Positions 1-13,553 of a DNA stretch of 64,000 nucleotides are shown here, piece by piece (positions within the stretch are counted from its first letter, which is position 1; the number at the start of each line of letters is the position of its first letter). The translations under genes were made by a program, and so were the position numbers. The notes below the pieces were generated by a model. That model searched no databases and had not been told where the DNA came from. It saw only the letters and a program-made list of their open reading frames with translations. Source of the DNA: Eudromia elegans (lineage: Eukaryota; Chordata; Aves; Tinamiformes; Tinamidae). The stretch is taken from positions 265,214 through 329,213 of the forward strand of contig PTEX01000120.1 of the NCBI GenBank assembly GCA_003342815.1, written 5' to 3'.

Positions 1-3000
1 ACACAAAAAAAATGAGAAAGTAGAGACAGGGAAATGTAATCCAAATGGCATGGCAGCTGAGAGAAGGGAGAAATGTGTCTGCTTGCCTTGCTCAGATAAC
101 AACTCACTAAAATCTAATTCTGTATAAGAAAACGCTCTTGGAAGCAGCTCCCTAAAATGAACATTTAAGAGAAAATGCTCCTCACATAACATATCTGAAG
201 AAAAATAATGTTGGTCTGTTTCTAAACAAGGATTTTTGCATCAGGGATTGGTGATATTTAGCCAGGCTGGCAGCTAAAAAGGTCGGTGAAGAACATATGA
301 GGGGATGGATGGCACAGGATGGATTCAAAAAAGATGTTAATGTCTTTTTGCTTAAGTTCAAGGTGTGCTTGGAAGAGGCATTCCATTTTTCTGGCTGCTC
401 TGTCCATTTATCTTGTTATGGGAAGGATCTGTGACTCACTGCAGTGAATGACAAAACTCGACTTCAAAGAGGGAAGGCATTTGGAACATGGGCTGCATTA
501 TCAGCCTGGCAGCACCTACAGCAGCGGGGCCCTGATGTCCGTCGGTCTGCAGGTGATTTAGTAGCTCAGAAATTAGCGACAATAATCTGAATTCAGCTCC
601 TAAGGCATCTGCAATCATATTCTTCCTAAAGAAAAGACTATAAAAGGGCAGTCTGTACCCATTGGCTTTGAATGTATTTTCCAGTGGTCTGTCCTGGGAG
701 GGACAAAGAGATTTATAGTTCTATAGTAAGAAGGTTTTTCTGTGATGATACTATGATGTCGTTTATGGAAAATATAAAGAATGTCTTTCTAATTTAGTTA
801 TTGCATTGAAACTTCTATAGAGAAAGAATAGTTCTGAAGAACTAAAGAGATTTTCAAGTGATTTCAGCATATTTCCCCATCATCACTCATGTCCATAAAG
901 TCACCCTGTAGCTTCCCGAAATACCCACTCAGACTTCTATAATCATCAGTGGCTGAAGATGTGCTGATTGAATGACTGCATTCCAACATTTTTACTGGGA
1001 GGAACTTGTGTAGCATGAAAAAGGCAGAGTGATACGGTGTCGGTGTCTCACTTCATTTACCTCTGAGAGAGGTTATCTGCACCATGAATTGCAGTGTACC
1101 TGCTAATACCTACTCATCTTCCATGTTCAGTTTTGGGACTGTGAGTGGCACAACTACAAATTACAGCCATATCGGAGAAGGAGACAAAGTTAATACAGAC
1201 TGGAAAATCTATCACGTTTTAACCTGTGACGTTTTAAAAGTTATATGTATTTATTTATTTATTTATTGGTAGAAGTCATGCTAGAATACACGAACCTGTC
1301 CTTAGCTGTGACATTTGCTTCAAAACAGCTGCTCTCTCTAAAGGCCCATGATTAACTAAGGTTTATGAACTCAAGATATAACTAATGTTAGCTAATGAAA
1401 ATATAAATCTCGGGTGTTTGTCTGGGATGAATCTCATTCTGTGCTGACATTTCTAGCTCCAACTTTGGAATTTTTGAAATTTCACCTGGCTGGGCTACCT
1501 GGGGATATGAGTGAAGGCCCAAGTGGCAGCAGGTTCATCGAGGCAGCTTGGAGCCCAATGCAAGGCTGTGCCACAGCTCTCCAGCTCATCGTCCCTTGGT
1601 CACCTCACCCAACCACAGCTACCTGAAGTGAAAGACTGAGCTGAATGTTTGGAAAGCTGGGAAGTACGAGAAAAAAGGGCAAATTCCAAGGAAGAAAAAT
1701 CACTGAGTTTAACACACCATTAAACAGATTCTGTCACAAAGATTTCAGTCTTCAGTAGCAGGACTTTTAAATCCATAATTGACTTTCATCCTAAACAGAA
1801 CTATATCTCTTTGAAGCATGTTATAACTATGCAAAATTTTTTTTTTATTTATTGAACACTTGGAAGGATTCTCCTAGCTTGAATGATTTGAAAGAAAAAA
1901 AAAAAAAAGAAAGAATGAAAGAATGATATATTTAGACCTCAAGGTTTAACCTCTCCTGACATAGGACTTAGATAAAAAACATCTCCCACACTTTAAGAGC
2001 CTGGTGGTTGTCTTCATTTGACACAGGTGGGAGTGTATAATGAGTTGTGGAATTATATCAGATGATAGATAGCAAACAACCTCTTTTTATTCCATGCTGA
2101 TTAGTGGTGCACAGGCAGTGTAGAAGGCAGTTATTCTTTTTTGTACAGTTCTATCTCCTTGCAATTTCCCAAGGATCATAAAAGTAATGACAAAGGTATC
2201 AGTGATCTAGTTACAAAGAACTTACGGCCATTTTTCTGCTGAAGGAGTTTCTGGCCTTTGGTGTTTTATAAAATAGAAAGGGGAGAATATTAAAAAAGTT
2301 TCATTAAAAATGAAAAGATGAGAAATAAAAAAGAGCTTGCCACTGAATTCTTGGGTTTTATTATACCACAGATGATCTCAAGCGTATATCTTTTTCTCAT
2401 CCCTTGCCTCTCATTTGTATACTACTGCACAATGAGGAAGAAAAATAAATCATTATTTCAAGTTTTAAAATATCTCATATTTGCAATGACTTGTAAGGAA
2501 GTGAATAGTGCCAAGAGATGTTACCTTATCCAGCTGCAATTACTTAATCTGTGTGAAAAAGCTGGGCAACAGAGCTTGTTTTTTGTCACATTTACTTTAT
2601 TCATGTCCATAAGAATGAATTACAGCTATTTTTTAATTCCTGCATTTTGTCATAGAAATCCTGACCTTTTCCAGCCTCGGGGAATGGAAATGCACAAGTG
2701 ACTCTGCACTACAGACACATTTGCTACCGTATGTGAAGCTTGCCATGTGCTCCATCTCCTCCTCAGTACAGCCTGGACATGGAAATCTTAGTCAGACCCG
2801 TGTCCTCTCTCAAGTTACAGTGTTTTCTTACCAATCAGAGCAGGAAAGATGCTGCAGGCTCAAATCCATTAATAAAATACCTAAATTCAATAGTAGAAAT
2901 GATTTTTACAGCAAATATCAAACAAATATATTATGCTAGTGCAGAAACAGTCCTCATTTGCTTTTTTGAAGGACTGAGCTTTCACTTCTGCATATAAAAT

Positions 3001-5199
3001 GTTAGCCTGCTTTTGCAATTTGTGTCTTTCTATTTATGGGCCGATGCACCGTCTGCATGCCTATGTAGAGCTTCCTATATAATGAAGTAGACTTTAGTGA
3101 AGATTTGTTATGAAAATCTGAACTAGCAACCTGCACAGTGTAGAAAAGCATCATGAAACACCCAAGAAGGAGAGAAGAACCATATGGAAGAAACAACTCT
3201 TCTTTCCCTGGACAGCAGAAAGATCGTTGCCTGGCCTAGGTCACCTCAGACATGGATTTATCTCATGTCCAAAGGATTGTCACGCGTCCCTGTCCTTATC
3301 CTGAGGATTTTTTCCAAAATGCCACTACTTTTCCTCCCATGTTATGCAGTGCAACTGTGGTTGTGCAGTCTCTGCATTTATACTGCAACCTCCATCTCTC
3401 TGCATTTCTCTGCATATGTTTTACTCCTTTTTTTCCCTCTCAACCATCTCTTCAAATTTTCCACTCTAGTTTAAATTCACAAAGATGAAATCCGCATGAA
3501 GTTACTTTTTATAGCAACAAGAGAGCAGTACAGAAACATGCTCTGGCATCAGATTACCCCTATTACATTTTTTCACATTCCCATTTAGCCCTCTAACACC
3601 AATCTGGTAAAATAATTTGTTTTAATATCTCTCTTATCATTGACTTTTCCCTTTCACCTCTAATATTTGAAGATATGGATAGATAGATAGAATTGATCAC
3701 AGCTTCAAGATCTTTCTCATCTTGTAATTTTATCTGCTAATTGTAGAAATATCTAGCAGTTAGAGGTTTCCATGTCAACAGAGTTTTTCTATCCAGCAAG
3801 CAGGCTCTTCCTGCAGGTTGGCCAGCTGGGCTTTTCTTCTCCATTAGTCCGGGTCTGCAATGGGAACACGAGGCTTGCGTTACTTTCTTAAAGGTTCTCA
3901 TTAAGAACTGTTGCACTGTTACAAATATAGGTGTATTACCTTATATTCATCATAAGCGGAGGACACAGATGACATCTTTACACCTTGGCTGATCTACTAA
4001 GGTCAAGCAGATATTGGAAGTTTGCATTGCCTGTAGCATCTGGAAAGGAGGAGCAGTCTCACACCCAATAATATGAGGAGCTGTAAGACTGTGCCTAGAT
4101 TCTTTTCAGAGTAAGTCACACACAGAAAAAAGATACAACAAATCTGTCCTCCTTATTTTATATAATTTCATAGTTTTTGAACTATCTGTCCCATAAGAAA
4201 TGTCCTCCATTCGAGAAATGAGCCTTTAAAATACAAAATGAGTGGTCTAATAAAACAAAAATACACTTAGGAATATTTTCTAAGCTCTTTTCCGGAGGTC
4301 AGCAGCAGCTCTTCAAAGGAAGCTATTTCCAGTCAGCATCAGATCAAGATTTTACGATCAGGAAACCATTTGTTTCCTTTATATCTAAATGGCATGTTCA
4401 AAGAGAAATGCATCAAGCAAATCAGCAAAGAAGCACAAGGCAAACTGGATCTGCTGCTGATCCTTGACAGGCAGGACAGTGGTGTAAGAGCACAGGGTCC
4501 TGCTACTGCTGCCAAGTGGAGGTGAGGCCGAAGATCACCCGAGGCACCCCAGCCTGGTGGACGGAGGTGCAGTGGGACTGTCCGTCCAGCAAGGTGAAAG
4601 ACAAGCTTCAGGAAAAGAAAAAATTGTTTTAAATTCATTCTTTAATCATTTCTTATGGTTTATTTAATGATATTATCAAAAACAGCATGCTAGAGGACAA
4701 ATGTTTTCATTTCTGCTCAGTGGAATAGAAAGAGTTAATAGATCACCACTCACAAGGGCAGGACGAAACCTCCAAGAAAACTCTTTATGCCACTGCTTTT
4801 TTATGAACAGCTAATACAGTTGAAAGCAAAATACATCACAAATTAGAAGCACAGAGCTTACAAGGATATTCATAAATGTAAATAGCTGTAGAAAAAAATG
4901 AAATGTTTCAGAAACATAACTGAGGAAATGAAAAGAAACAAGTAATTCAAAGAGGCATCAAAGCCTTGAATTTCTGAGGAGCTGTTGCTAATGAAGAACA
5001 GTTGACTTCATAGAGCAGCTATGCCCATGAACTGTGCTTTATGGATGATAATGAAGTATTTTTTATGGATCCTAACGAAGACAAAACTGGCGAAACAATA
5101 AATAATAATGAAAACTGAAAATCCCTCAGAAATTAAAGGAATTGTGAACAAATGCATTTGCGATGTACTAAAAGCAGTAATTACTCCTGCTCTTTCGGC
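1..5199. other. Intergenic DNA, no gene recognised
   Basis: This stretch is AT-rich, with frequent stops in all frames. Small low-complexity patches occur: a TATT run near 1251-1267, an A-rich run near 1896-1908 and a short GATA run near 3677-3690. The longest open frame (2318-2701, 127 codons) is AT-rich, matches no family I know and has no splice or promoter context. I see no repeat family, RNA gene or exon here that I can support. Confidence 0.6.
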
Positions 5200-5500
5200 G
5201 TTTCCAAGGGCGAGGAGTACAGAGTCCCAGTTCACTGCAGCCCTGAAGCACAGGCTTCGCGCAGCGCGCGGGACGAGGTTTGGGCGGCTGTAGGCAGCAC
5301 AACGGCTCCGTATCCATAGAGACCCCCATCTCCACGGACTACCAGGCGCGAGGCCGTGGGCGAGCGCCGCGCTCCGAGCCGGGCACCGCCACGCGTGCCG
5401 TGGAGCTGGTGCCGCAGCAGCTGGGCTCCTCGCGGGGCAGCGGCGCTCCCAGGCAGGGACCACACGGACAAATTACCGCCCGGGTGGGAGCTCGGGGTCC
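5200..5500. promoter_or_regulatory. Isolated CpG-rich block, possible promoter or first exon
   Basis: About 300 bp rich in GC and CpG (for example GCGCAGCGCGCGGGACGAG near 5257) interrupts very AT-rich surroundings. Several overlapping frames are open on both strands, as expected of GC-rich DNA, and none resembles a known protein. In vertebrates such blocks commonly mark promoters or first exons. In other vertebrates TMEM74 lies on the 5' side of TRHR, so a first exon of that gene or of a lncRNA is conceivable, but nothing in the sequence identifies it. Transcript direction cannot be decided. Confidence 0.4.
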
Positions 5501-6682
5501 TGGACAAAGACGGGAAATGGTTTCGAAGCTGCCAAGATGCAACTGGGAGATCTGCAGGGTGAAAATATGGTCAGCTGAACCCTGAGAGGATCACGCAGAC
5601 TCCCACTTGCACACTCTAAGTTTTGCAAACAAAAGCTGTGGATTTAGGAATTATGAAAATTGTGTGATGTTTTACAAGTTAGGAAGGTTAAGGAGTTTTA
5701 TAAGGCAATTAAAGGTATTTGTCCTGCACCTACAAGACTGGGAGCAGTTACCTAATATTTCTTTCGCGGAGTGTCATTCACCTGTACATTTAGTCTGCAC
5801 ACATTTTTAAGCCTTCCTTCTTAACAATTTCTAATAAAAAATACTCTTTAAATCCATATTGTTTCCAAGCGCTTCTTAAAAATTAAAATAAAGTGAAGCA
5901 TCACTACAAAGTAAATTAAACCAAAACCAACCCGAACAGCTTTGCAGTTACCCAGGTGTGCCACGAGATGTCAGGATCTGCCAGGACTGCCCTCGCAACA
6001 TCTGGCATCGCGAAATAACATCAGCTCTTCTCTGCTTCTCCGAGTTGATCATTTCTAACCCTTCCGAACACTCACTGTCCTGCAAAAAAACACAGAACAT
6101 ACTGAAGCGCCTATATTTTACCATAAATATAGAAAGCCCTTGCATGGAATTAACCCTACACAAATCATGATGATTACAAAAGGTAAAAATAGAAGGGCCT
6201 TTAGCGGTTTGATGTAGGTTGTATCATGCTGAAGTAAGATTTAAAATGCTTTTTACTTGAACACTGCCAAGCTTTTTGTTCCTTTTGGTGAATCATAGTT
6301 CTTGTTTTTCCCCAAACAGCTCAATTAGTTTCTTGATTTGTTTTTTTCATGGTATTTCACTATAGGATTCTTAAAGTTTATTCACCCCAAATTTCTTATT
6401 CATCCATTAACACATTCCATTATTTTTCCAATAAGTCCCCACCTACTCTATGACCTCTTCCTCCAACATACAGGTCCTGACAGATCAGCCCAGTGGCTGA
6501 GGCAGATGAGGAGCTTTGGGCTGGAGCAAAGCAAAGCGGTGTCGCGCCTGGGTTCCTTGCTGCGCTGGGGTGTGGGGCTTCCACCTCCTCAGCACCCAGA
6601 TGTTGCTGAATCCTTTCTTTTGCTTCTCATCTAGGCCATTTTCTGGTTTTAAGTAAGTGATTTACATGGAAACATTATCCTC
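5501..6682. other. Intergenic DNA, no gene recognised
   Basis: AT-rich sequence follows the CpG-rich block. Short open frames are scattered without codon bias or family resemblance. I see no repeat that I can name. Confidence 0.5.
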
Positions 6683-6913
6683 TAGGAAAATAACATCTGC
6701 ATATGAGGAAGAAGTTGTTTACTGTGAGGGTGATGGAGTGCTGGAACAGGCTGCCCAGAGAGGTGGTGGAGTCTCCTTCTCTAGAGATCTTCCAACCCGT
6801 CTGGATGGCACCCTGTGTCCCTGCTGGTGTCCCCACTGGAGCAGGGGGGTTGGACTAGATGGCCTCTAGAGGTCCCTTCCAACCTCAACCATTCTGTGGT
6901 TCTGTGGTTTTGT
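6683..6913 (+). mobile_element. CR1 LINE 3' fragment
   Basis: A 5'-truncated CR1 3' end. It contains the conserved blocks GGAACAGGCTGCCCAGAGAG, TTGGACTAGATGGCC and AGGTCCCTTCCAACC, and closes with short ATTCTGTGGTTCTGTGG repeats, the usual CR1 tail. Only the non-coding 3' region and the last part of the ORF2 region remain. A distinctive wording (GTGTCCC then CTGGAGCAGG before the GGTTGGACTAG block) is shared with the copies near 13.4 and 51.4 kb, suggesting one subfamily. Confidence 0.93.
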
Positions 6914-9900
6914 CATACTTACATAATGCAGTTTGCACATACGGACCATAAGGGAGACAAATAGGCAATCAAAATACTTTTACTCTTAAATCAGCTATAT
7001 AGCTTTGGCCATATCAATGCAATACTTGTTTAGTGAAAATGTAATTCTATGTGGTAGATGCTCTGAATTTATCTGAACCGTATATGAACATCCCTCAGAC
7101 GTGTGGTCAGCTGTCCTTTATGTTCTGCTTGTTACAATCACATTGCTAGCATTTTTCTTAATCTGATGAGAGCATCCAATTAGACACTTGCTCCTCAGTT
7201 TGAAAGCAGCCTGAAAATAAATAGATGAGACTAATGGAATCCTAATGGCCTGTAAAAACAAACCTTGTTTTGGGATATTATAAAGTTCTTAATGGGTTCT
7301 CTTGCTTCTGTGGCTGGATATGTGCAGAATTTGGACACAATGTTGCAGCACAGCTAATAAAGCAAAGAATAAAGCACACTTTATGCACATATTTAAACCT
7401 GCAGAACTCTTATTTCAGAAACCAAGACTATAATTGCTACTTGTCTATGTTCATGCTTAAGGTGAGTAGGCAGGATCTGGCACATGTTCACCATCCATCC
7501 CAAAATAAATAACACGTCACATTTCGAATGTTGAGAGCTTAAAAAAATAGACCAGGGTAGCCAAAAACTATACGATGACTTTATTTATTTAATTTATGGG
7601 CTGACTACTCTAATGCCAAGCTAAAGTGGCAAAGCACTTAACTGAAGTAAAACAGGTGGTCAGGGAATCAACATTTCTGTGGAGAGTGATCCTTTTATCC
7701 ATTTTTCAGTTCTCTCAGCATTATTATCACAGTATCGATCCAAGCATTGGATTTTGTATCAATTTGCGTCACCTGATATCATATGATCAAGATAAGAACA
7801 AACATAATCTTTCTCCAAGAAAATATGCAATTTTAATAAGCCTTCTGGAGAAAAAAGCTGTGGCAATTTTCATGGAAAACTAGAGGTCAACCTCCTGTTT
7901 TCATACATATTTAAATCCTTTCAAAGCATTCTTCTGCATACACATTTCTGTTACACTACCTTTTAAAACATTTTGTTCCTTGCTGCTTAGGAAGACATCA
8001 GAGATTCATAATGCAAGACCTCCTGTTCTGAGCACTGCTCTACTGTGGCTGCTGTTCCTCATCCTTCTTCATGATTTTTTATCAGAAAATATTTTGGAGG
8101 TTAGAGGGGTTTTTTGTTTTTGTTTTATAATGATCCCTGTGAAATTTTTGTGTTTCAATCAATCAGCAACTTCTAAGAGGGAAAAGGTTTCAGTTGCCTT
8201 TTTGTGGCCAGGTTTAGTGTTAGACTCTGCCTTTTCCATCTTTGGTGCCCAGGGTTAGAAAAGAACAACCTGGAATTATAATTCTCCTCCACAAAACCTA
8301 TCTGGGACCAAGCAACTTGGGGACACATTTTACAGATGGTGGGAATTAAAGCAGTGCAACAAGTGCTCCTTGCAGCAAAATGGAACCATGTTCAGCAAAA
8401 AAACAGAGCTCCTTTCAGCAAACAGAGCCAGGTCTGGAACAGGCGATCAGGTTACGATGCAGCATCATGTCTATGCAGAGGGCTTGTCTGCAAGTTTTAC
8501 CTTATTATTCCTCTCCCCCATAGGTGTTGATGCTTCCTGGCATGGGTGAGTCAGGCAGTGAACTCGCTCAGGGAGCTTCAGCAACTTTGGTTTTCCCTGT
8601 CTAGGCCCATTCATTCACTTGGTCCGTGCTCGTTTATATGTGTTTGTGATGCTTCACTTCTTTGTATTTGCTTCTGTGCAAAACATTTTCAGTCAGAAAG
8701 GTGGAGAGTCTGACAGAGTAATTGCAGTGAATATGGTTTACTGAAGCAGAGGAAGCCACCCCCAAGGTTTTCACCTAGAAACATGGAAAAGAGGACATGT
8801 GTGTTGCATAGAGTTATGACAATGGCATGATCAAAATTCTGCAATAAACTACAACTTAATTTCCCAAAGTGGAAGAAATAGTTTCAGGGGGAACATTTTC
8901 AGCTACTTCAAATTATTATTTGATATAAAGAGCATTCACAAATCGCTAAGGTGGCCATCTAGTTACCAGGTACTGCCACCAGGAAGCTTAGAGCAGCACT
9001 AGATATAGCAGAGTGTTTTTTTTCACTTATAAGCAGACAACTTAAAAAATATGAGAATTTCCAGGAAAGTAATGAAAATTTAAAACTTTGTCCCTTTGGC
9101 TCTCTCAAAGTAGGCATTTATGTACAACTTTTGCCACAGAATGCTATGGATGGTAACAATCCCTACAGATTCAGGGGTGATTTGACACCTTAATGAAATA
9201 GAAATCTGGTAGGGTTTGATCTGTAGAGCTGGTGGGTTGCAGATGACTTTAGATTGAGAAAAGTCCCCTAAGAAATATCATCAGCACTTGTCCTCTTCTC
9301 ATACTTCTGTGTAAACATCCATCTTTCTCTTTAGACTGACCCAGAATGTTGGTTTTATGTTTCTATGTGGAGAAATTTCTAGAGGGACAGTCCAAGAGAA
9401 ACAGCCTTTGCCAAGAGTAAAACAAACAGTTTCAGAGCGCCACTTGCTTTGGCCCAGAAGCTTCTGCCACCACTGTCACTGGTGGTGGCATCCAGCACAC
9501 ACACACACAGACAGACCACACAGACACCCACACCCACACTCACACCATACGCCTTTCACATACAGAAATAAATAAAAAGAAGACACTGTGGGAATTCTTG
9601 CTTTAACCTAAGCTTAAGAGAAGATCTTTCAATTTTTTTTAAAAAAAATCTCCCTTCCAAATAACTGCATTTACAGGGGAAAGTACAAATCTTCCTCTGA
9701 AGTAAGCTCCAGAGAAAAATTTATGGGTTTCAGATGTGTCATTTAACAGGCTAATGAAAGGAATTCACTCAGTTATGACAGTGATGAGATGATATTAATA
9801 CTTATACACAGCAGGCCATGGTTCTGTTTTAAACAAAATTTCCTGAATTTAAACTCAAACAAAATCAATAGGAATTATTAAAAAAGTGGGTGCTCCTATA

Positions 9901-11209
9901 GAAAGAGTATTTAATATAGGAAGAATCCCAAATGCACACATGATCAAAGTAATGGCAACAAAGACTCTCTTTTTCTTAACAGTTTAGCTTTGATTTTGCT
10001 TTTTGACCTTGATCTGCAAAAACAATGCCAGAAAATGGGCAAATTCAGCAGTTATGCTGAAGCGAAGCAAATGATTACTTCAATTGAGAAATAAAAATAT
10101 CTCTCCCTCGTCCTTGGGTTTAACCATTAAGGTCTCTGGCTGAGCAAGGCCTCGATGACCAGCGATGTGCTGCAGGAGGAGGGCAAGCTGCAGGTCAGCA
10201 GGATTTCCAAAACTTGTGAAACTCCAGATGTGGATCAGGGTCAACCTCATCCATTACCCTTGTGCAGGTATGGCCTCCATGAACCTGTTCCCAGGCTTGC
10301 CTGTCAGGGTCCCTGACCTGCGACCCATCTTCCTGGGTTCCTCACGACATGAGCCACCACTGGAAGGACATGGGCATCTGACTCCCTCTTTGGCACTCTT
10401 GAAACTCCCCAGAGGCTGCCTAAGACAAGAGAGCCTTCCGCCCTGCCCTTGATGCAGCTCTGGCTTCACAATTAGGGAAATCAGTGTTTCAGGAGATGAA
10501 ATCCCCCGTAACCATGGATATAGTTCTCTCTCAGCACTGAATTCATACTGCAATCTAAATTTAGACCAGTGTGATGAGTGAAGCTAACAGAGATATTCTG
10601 CATTCAAGTTGATTCAGTGCAGGATTCTGAGCAAAAATGTTCAAGGAGAACCTCTGCGCTTGAGCACTGTGATAGGGTAGCTCAGCCAGGTCCCAGAGCC
10701 GGTCTTTTTTCTGAGGCATCTGGTTTCCTCTCTGGGCTGTATACCTCTAGTTTCAGCCCTCTGGTTGGAAGTGCACCCCTAGTACCATGCCTAGTGTCAG
10801 GGATACTGAAGATGTCAACACGGGGCTGGTAGGACAGTAGTGCAGGATTTACAGGTAGCTTCACACTCCCCTGGAATAGTGGCTCCCTTGCATGAGCAGC
10901 TCTGTACTGACTGTGACAGGAATATAGATCCTTAGCTTGCAGGTATATTCTATATTTAAGCACATATATGTCTCTAATTCAGAGCTGAATCTCATCATAA
11001 CAGTAACAAAGAGAGAAATGAGATACAGCAATAAATAAATAAATATTTTGAGCTTCATGTACTAAAACCATTATTAATTTATTATTTATTTAAAATAGAT
11101 CCTGAGAGCCTATTGTCTTGCCATGACCCATGAAGTTCAGTTCTGTAGAAGAGTTTAGCTGTACAAAGCGTTTATGGGCTATCAGGGCACCATGGTGGGG
11201 AGCAACAGG
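6914..11209. other. Intergenic DNA, no gene recognised
   Basis: Mostly AT-rich unique sequence. It includes a CA-rich microsatellite near 9.5 kb, listed separately. A slightly GC-richer patch lies at 10150-10450. Its overlapping open frames on both strands resemble no family I know, and I see no exon signals around it. Confidence 0.55.
9496..9546. repeat. CA-rich simple repeat
   Basis: An imperfect (CA)n array with CAGA and CCACAC interruptions. The pure part is about seven CA units. The interruptions suggest an old, slowly mutating microsatellite. Confidence 0.85.
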
Positions 11210-11307
11210 CTGGGATGCAGAGTGCATGTGCTCTAGGTGTCCCTGCTGGAGCAGGGGTTGGACTAGATGATCCCTAGAGGTCCCTTCCAGCCTCAGCCGT
11301 TCTGTGA
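11210..11307 (+). mobile_element. CR1 LINE short 3' fragment
   Basis: This holds only the last ~100 bp of CR1: a CTCTAGGTGTCCCTGCTGGA block, TTGGACTAGATGATCCC, AGGTCCCTTCCAGCC and a single TTCTGTGA tail unit. It is a strongly 5'-truncated copy of the same general subfamily as those at 6.7 and 13.4 kb. Confidence 0.88.
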
Positions 11308-13390
11308 AATGCACGTTTGAAAGCCTACAGGGCTGAGAAATGGCTGATGACTCTTGAAGCTGCCTCGGACAAGCTGGTTCAGAGGTGCCTGAGAGGGTTT
11401 TGCCTTTTGTTTGGAGGACAGATCCTGGGCTCTTTCTTGCATTTTGAAAGGGCAGAGCAGGGAAAGGATACCACAAAGTGGCCCTTCAACCAGAGATCAG
11501 TGGAGGCTGTACAGATGGCTAGTACTTTGCACTAACCATGGTTAAAGGCAAGGAAAAAAGCTTTCGTTGACTCCATAGGTTCAGGTCTTTACTCCTGTCA
11601 GGCAAAGCCACCTAAATGCTGCACTTTGGTAAAGAAAAAAGAGATTCTGCATATTTTTGTCTTTGTCTGCAGTGCCTTCTAGCTGACAAGACTTAGTCTC
11701 TCAAGGATGAGTTTCCAAATCAGTATTTCTGAACCCCTCGCATGTATTGATTTTGGTAGCTTTTTCAAAACAACCATATGTTTTCTGTGTCTATCCACTT
11801 TAGTTTAGCAAAATGCTTTTGTTTCATCTTATTTCCTAAGGGTGAGATTAGTTTTTCTTCTACTACTATTTGCCCAAAAAATAGATATATTTCCTTACAT
11901 TCCTCTCTTAAATTACTCTTATTGTCTTCACTAATATCCTTTATTAACATTCATGTAATTGCTTATTGCTAGTAATTTTTATTTGGTTTTAGTTTTTAGT
12001 AGTACTTAGACTATTCTTAAGATTCTGGTAGTATTTGGTCTCTTTTTTAATTTTCCTTCTCTGGCCAATAGATGGGACTCTTAGCTCTCATATGTCTTCT
12101 CTTTGATCTTATTGCATAGATAAATATTTCAAACCCCATTTTTGAAATCTGCAACCCAAAGGATATGTTTACCTCACATGTTGTGGAAAAAATACCTAAA
12201 CAAAGGACCGTAACAGCTGTTGAGAACTCAGATAAGACAAATATTCAGCAAGCTGTGGGACTGCAGAACCTCTGCTGAGAGAAGCCTCATCTTTTAGACA
12301 AAGTGTTTCATGAACTAATTAGAAATACCATTTTTTTTCCTCCAAGGATTGATACATATTATAGTAGTCACTTAACATAAAAACTAACAAACCAACAAAA
12401 AAGTCAAGTCAAATGAAGGTGAGTTAATCAAGTACTTGTTCCTTTTACCTTTAATGCTCATATACACGATAATTGTACAAATTGCTAAAGCTTCCTTAAC
12501 CTCCCGATGAAGCTTATCAAGAACTGCTCCTAGCTGGAGTAAAACTTTGGATTCTGTTGAAAAGTGCTGTGCTGGGCGAGGGGTGGGGTGGTTCCAAAAC
12601 GAAATGTTTCATGGAAGCATCAGTTTCATCGATTTCTGGTGGAATACAGGCTGAGTGTCTGCCAGCAGATTTCTGCCTAACTTGCAACCTGCCTGGGTAA
12701 ATACTGAGGTCTGCTGTGTTCCCTGCATCGTCAGCTTTCCCTGCTGGAGAGTTCTTGGTAGAGAGAGGAGGGACGGAAGGAAATTAAGTCCTGAAGCAGA
12801 ATTACACTGTGTCACAGTAGAATAAATTTTGTTTTCTGATTTGGAACATGCTGTGAAATAGCAGTCTGACATTTGAGTGGTTTTGTTTCTGAGAGTGTAT
12901 TGCTCTGCGTTGCTTTTGGTGCAATGTTACTCTTGCACAATTCTCTCTTATGTGTTCTCATGTGCTTGGTTCTCCTGTTCTACACCTTCTGTGATGATAT
13001 CTGCAAGCCCCTTTGGTGCAACGGCCTGGGTAACACCACGTCTGTTAAGATAAGAATATGAGTTTATACCAAGTGTGTGTGGGTACAAAATGCACAAAAC
13101 TGCTTTGAGGACATTTGTCCAGAACTGACCCCACTAAAAAGCATGATGACCATCAACTGATGATGTTAGAATGGAAAATGACAAGAGAGAAGGATTAAAC
13201 GGTAACCAGAAGACTACATATAAATTTTCACGTGAAGAAGGAATCATCCTGGAAAGGAGTATAAGAGAAATTTTAAATTTTTAACAGTGCAGAGTGGAAA
13301 GAGTTGTAGGCCAGTGCTGTTTTGACTCCATCAGAAGTCACCTCCTGGCAGTGTACCTGCCATCCCAAAGCAGGCAGAGCATTCTCATTT
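11308..13390. other. Intergenic DNA, no gene recognised
   Basis: AT-rich sequence without a convincing coding frame. No tandem repeat longer than a few units was seen. I cannot assign any repeat family. Confidence 0.5.
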
Positions 13391-13553
13391 GGTTGACAGA
13401 GCCCTGGAACAGGCTGCCCAGAGAGGCTGTGGAGACTTCTCTTCTGGAGATCTTCAAACCCATCCGGATGCCACCCTGTGTCCCATGCTCTGGGTGTCCC
13501 TGCTGGAGCAAGGAGGTTGGACTAGATGATCTCTAGAGGTCCCTTCCAACCTC
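13391..13553 (+). mobile_element. CR1 LINE 3' fragment
   Basis: It has the run ACAGAGCCCTGGAACAGGCT followed by CCCAGAGAGG, then TTGGACTAGATGATCTC and AGGTCCCTTCCAACCTC. The terminal ATTCTRTG repeats are missing, so the extreme 3' end has been lost or replaced. It is close in sequence to the copies at 6.7 and 51.4 kb. Confidence 0.92.

Noticed and set aside
2318-2701. 127-codon open frame on the plus strand with hydrophobic stretches
   Set aside because: AT-rich codons give hydrophobic residues by chance; there is no conserved motif and no gene context.
5008-5585. Open frames over the 5.2-5.5 kb CpG block as a protein-coding exon
   Set aside because: No recognisable peptide, and competing frames on both strands; only a possible promoter or non-coding first exon is supported.
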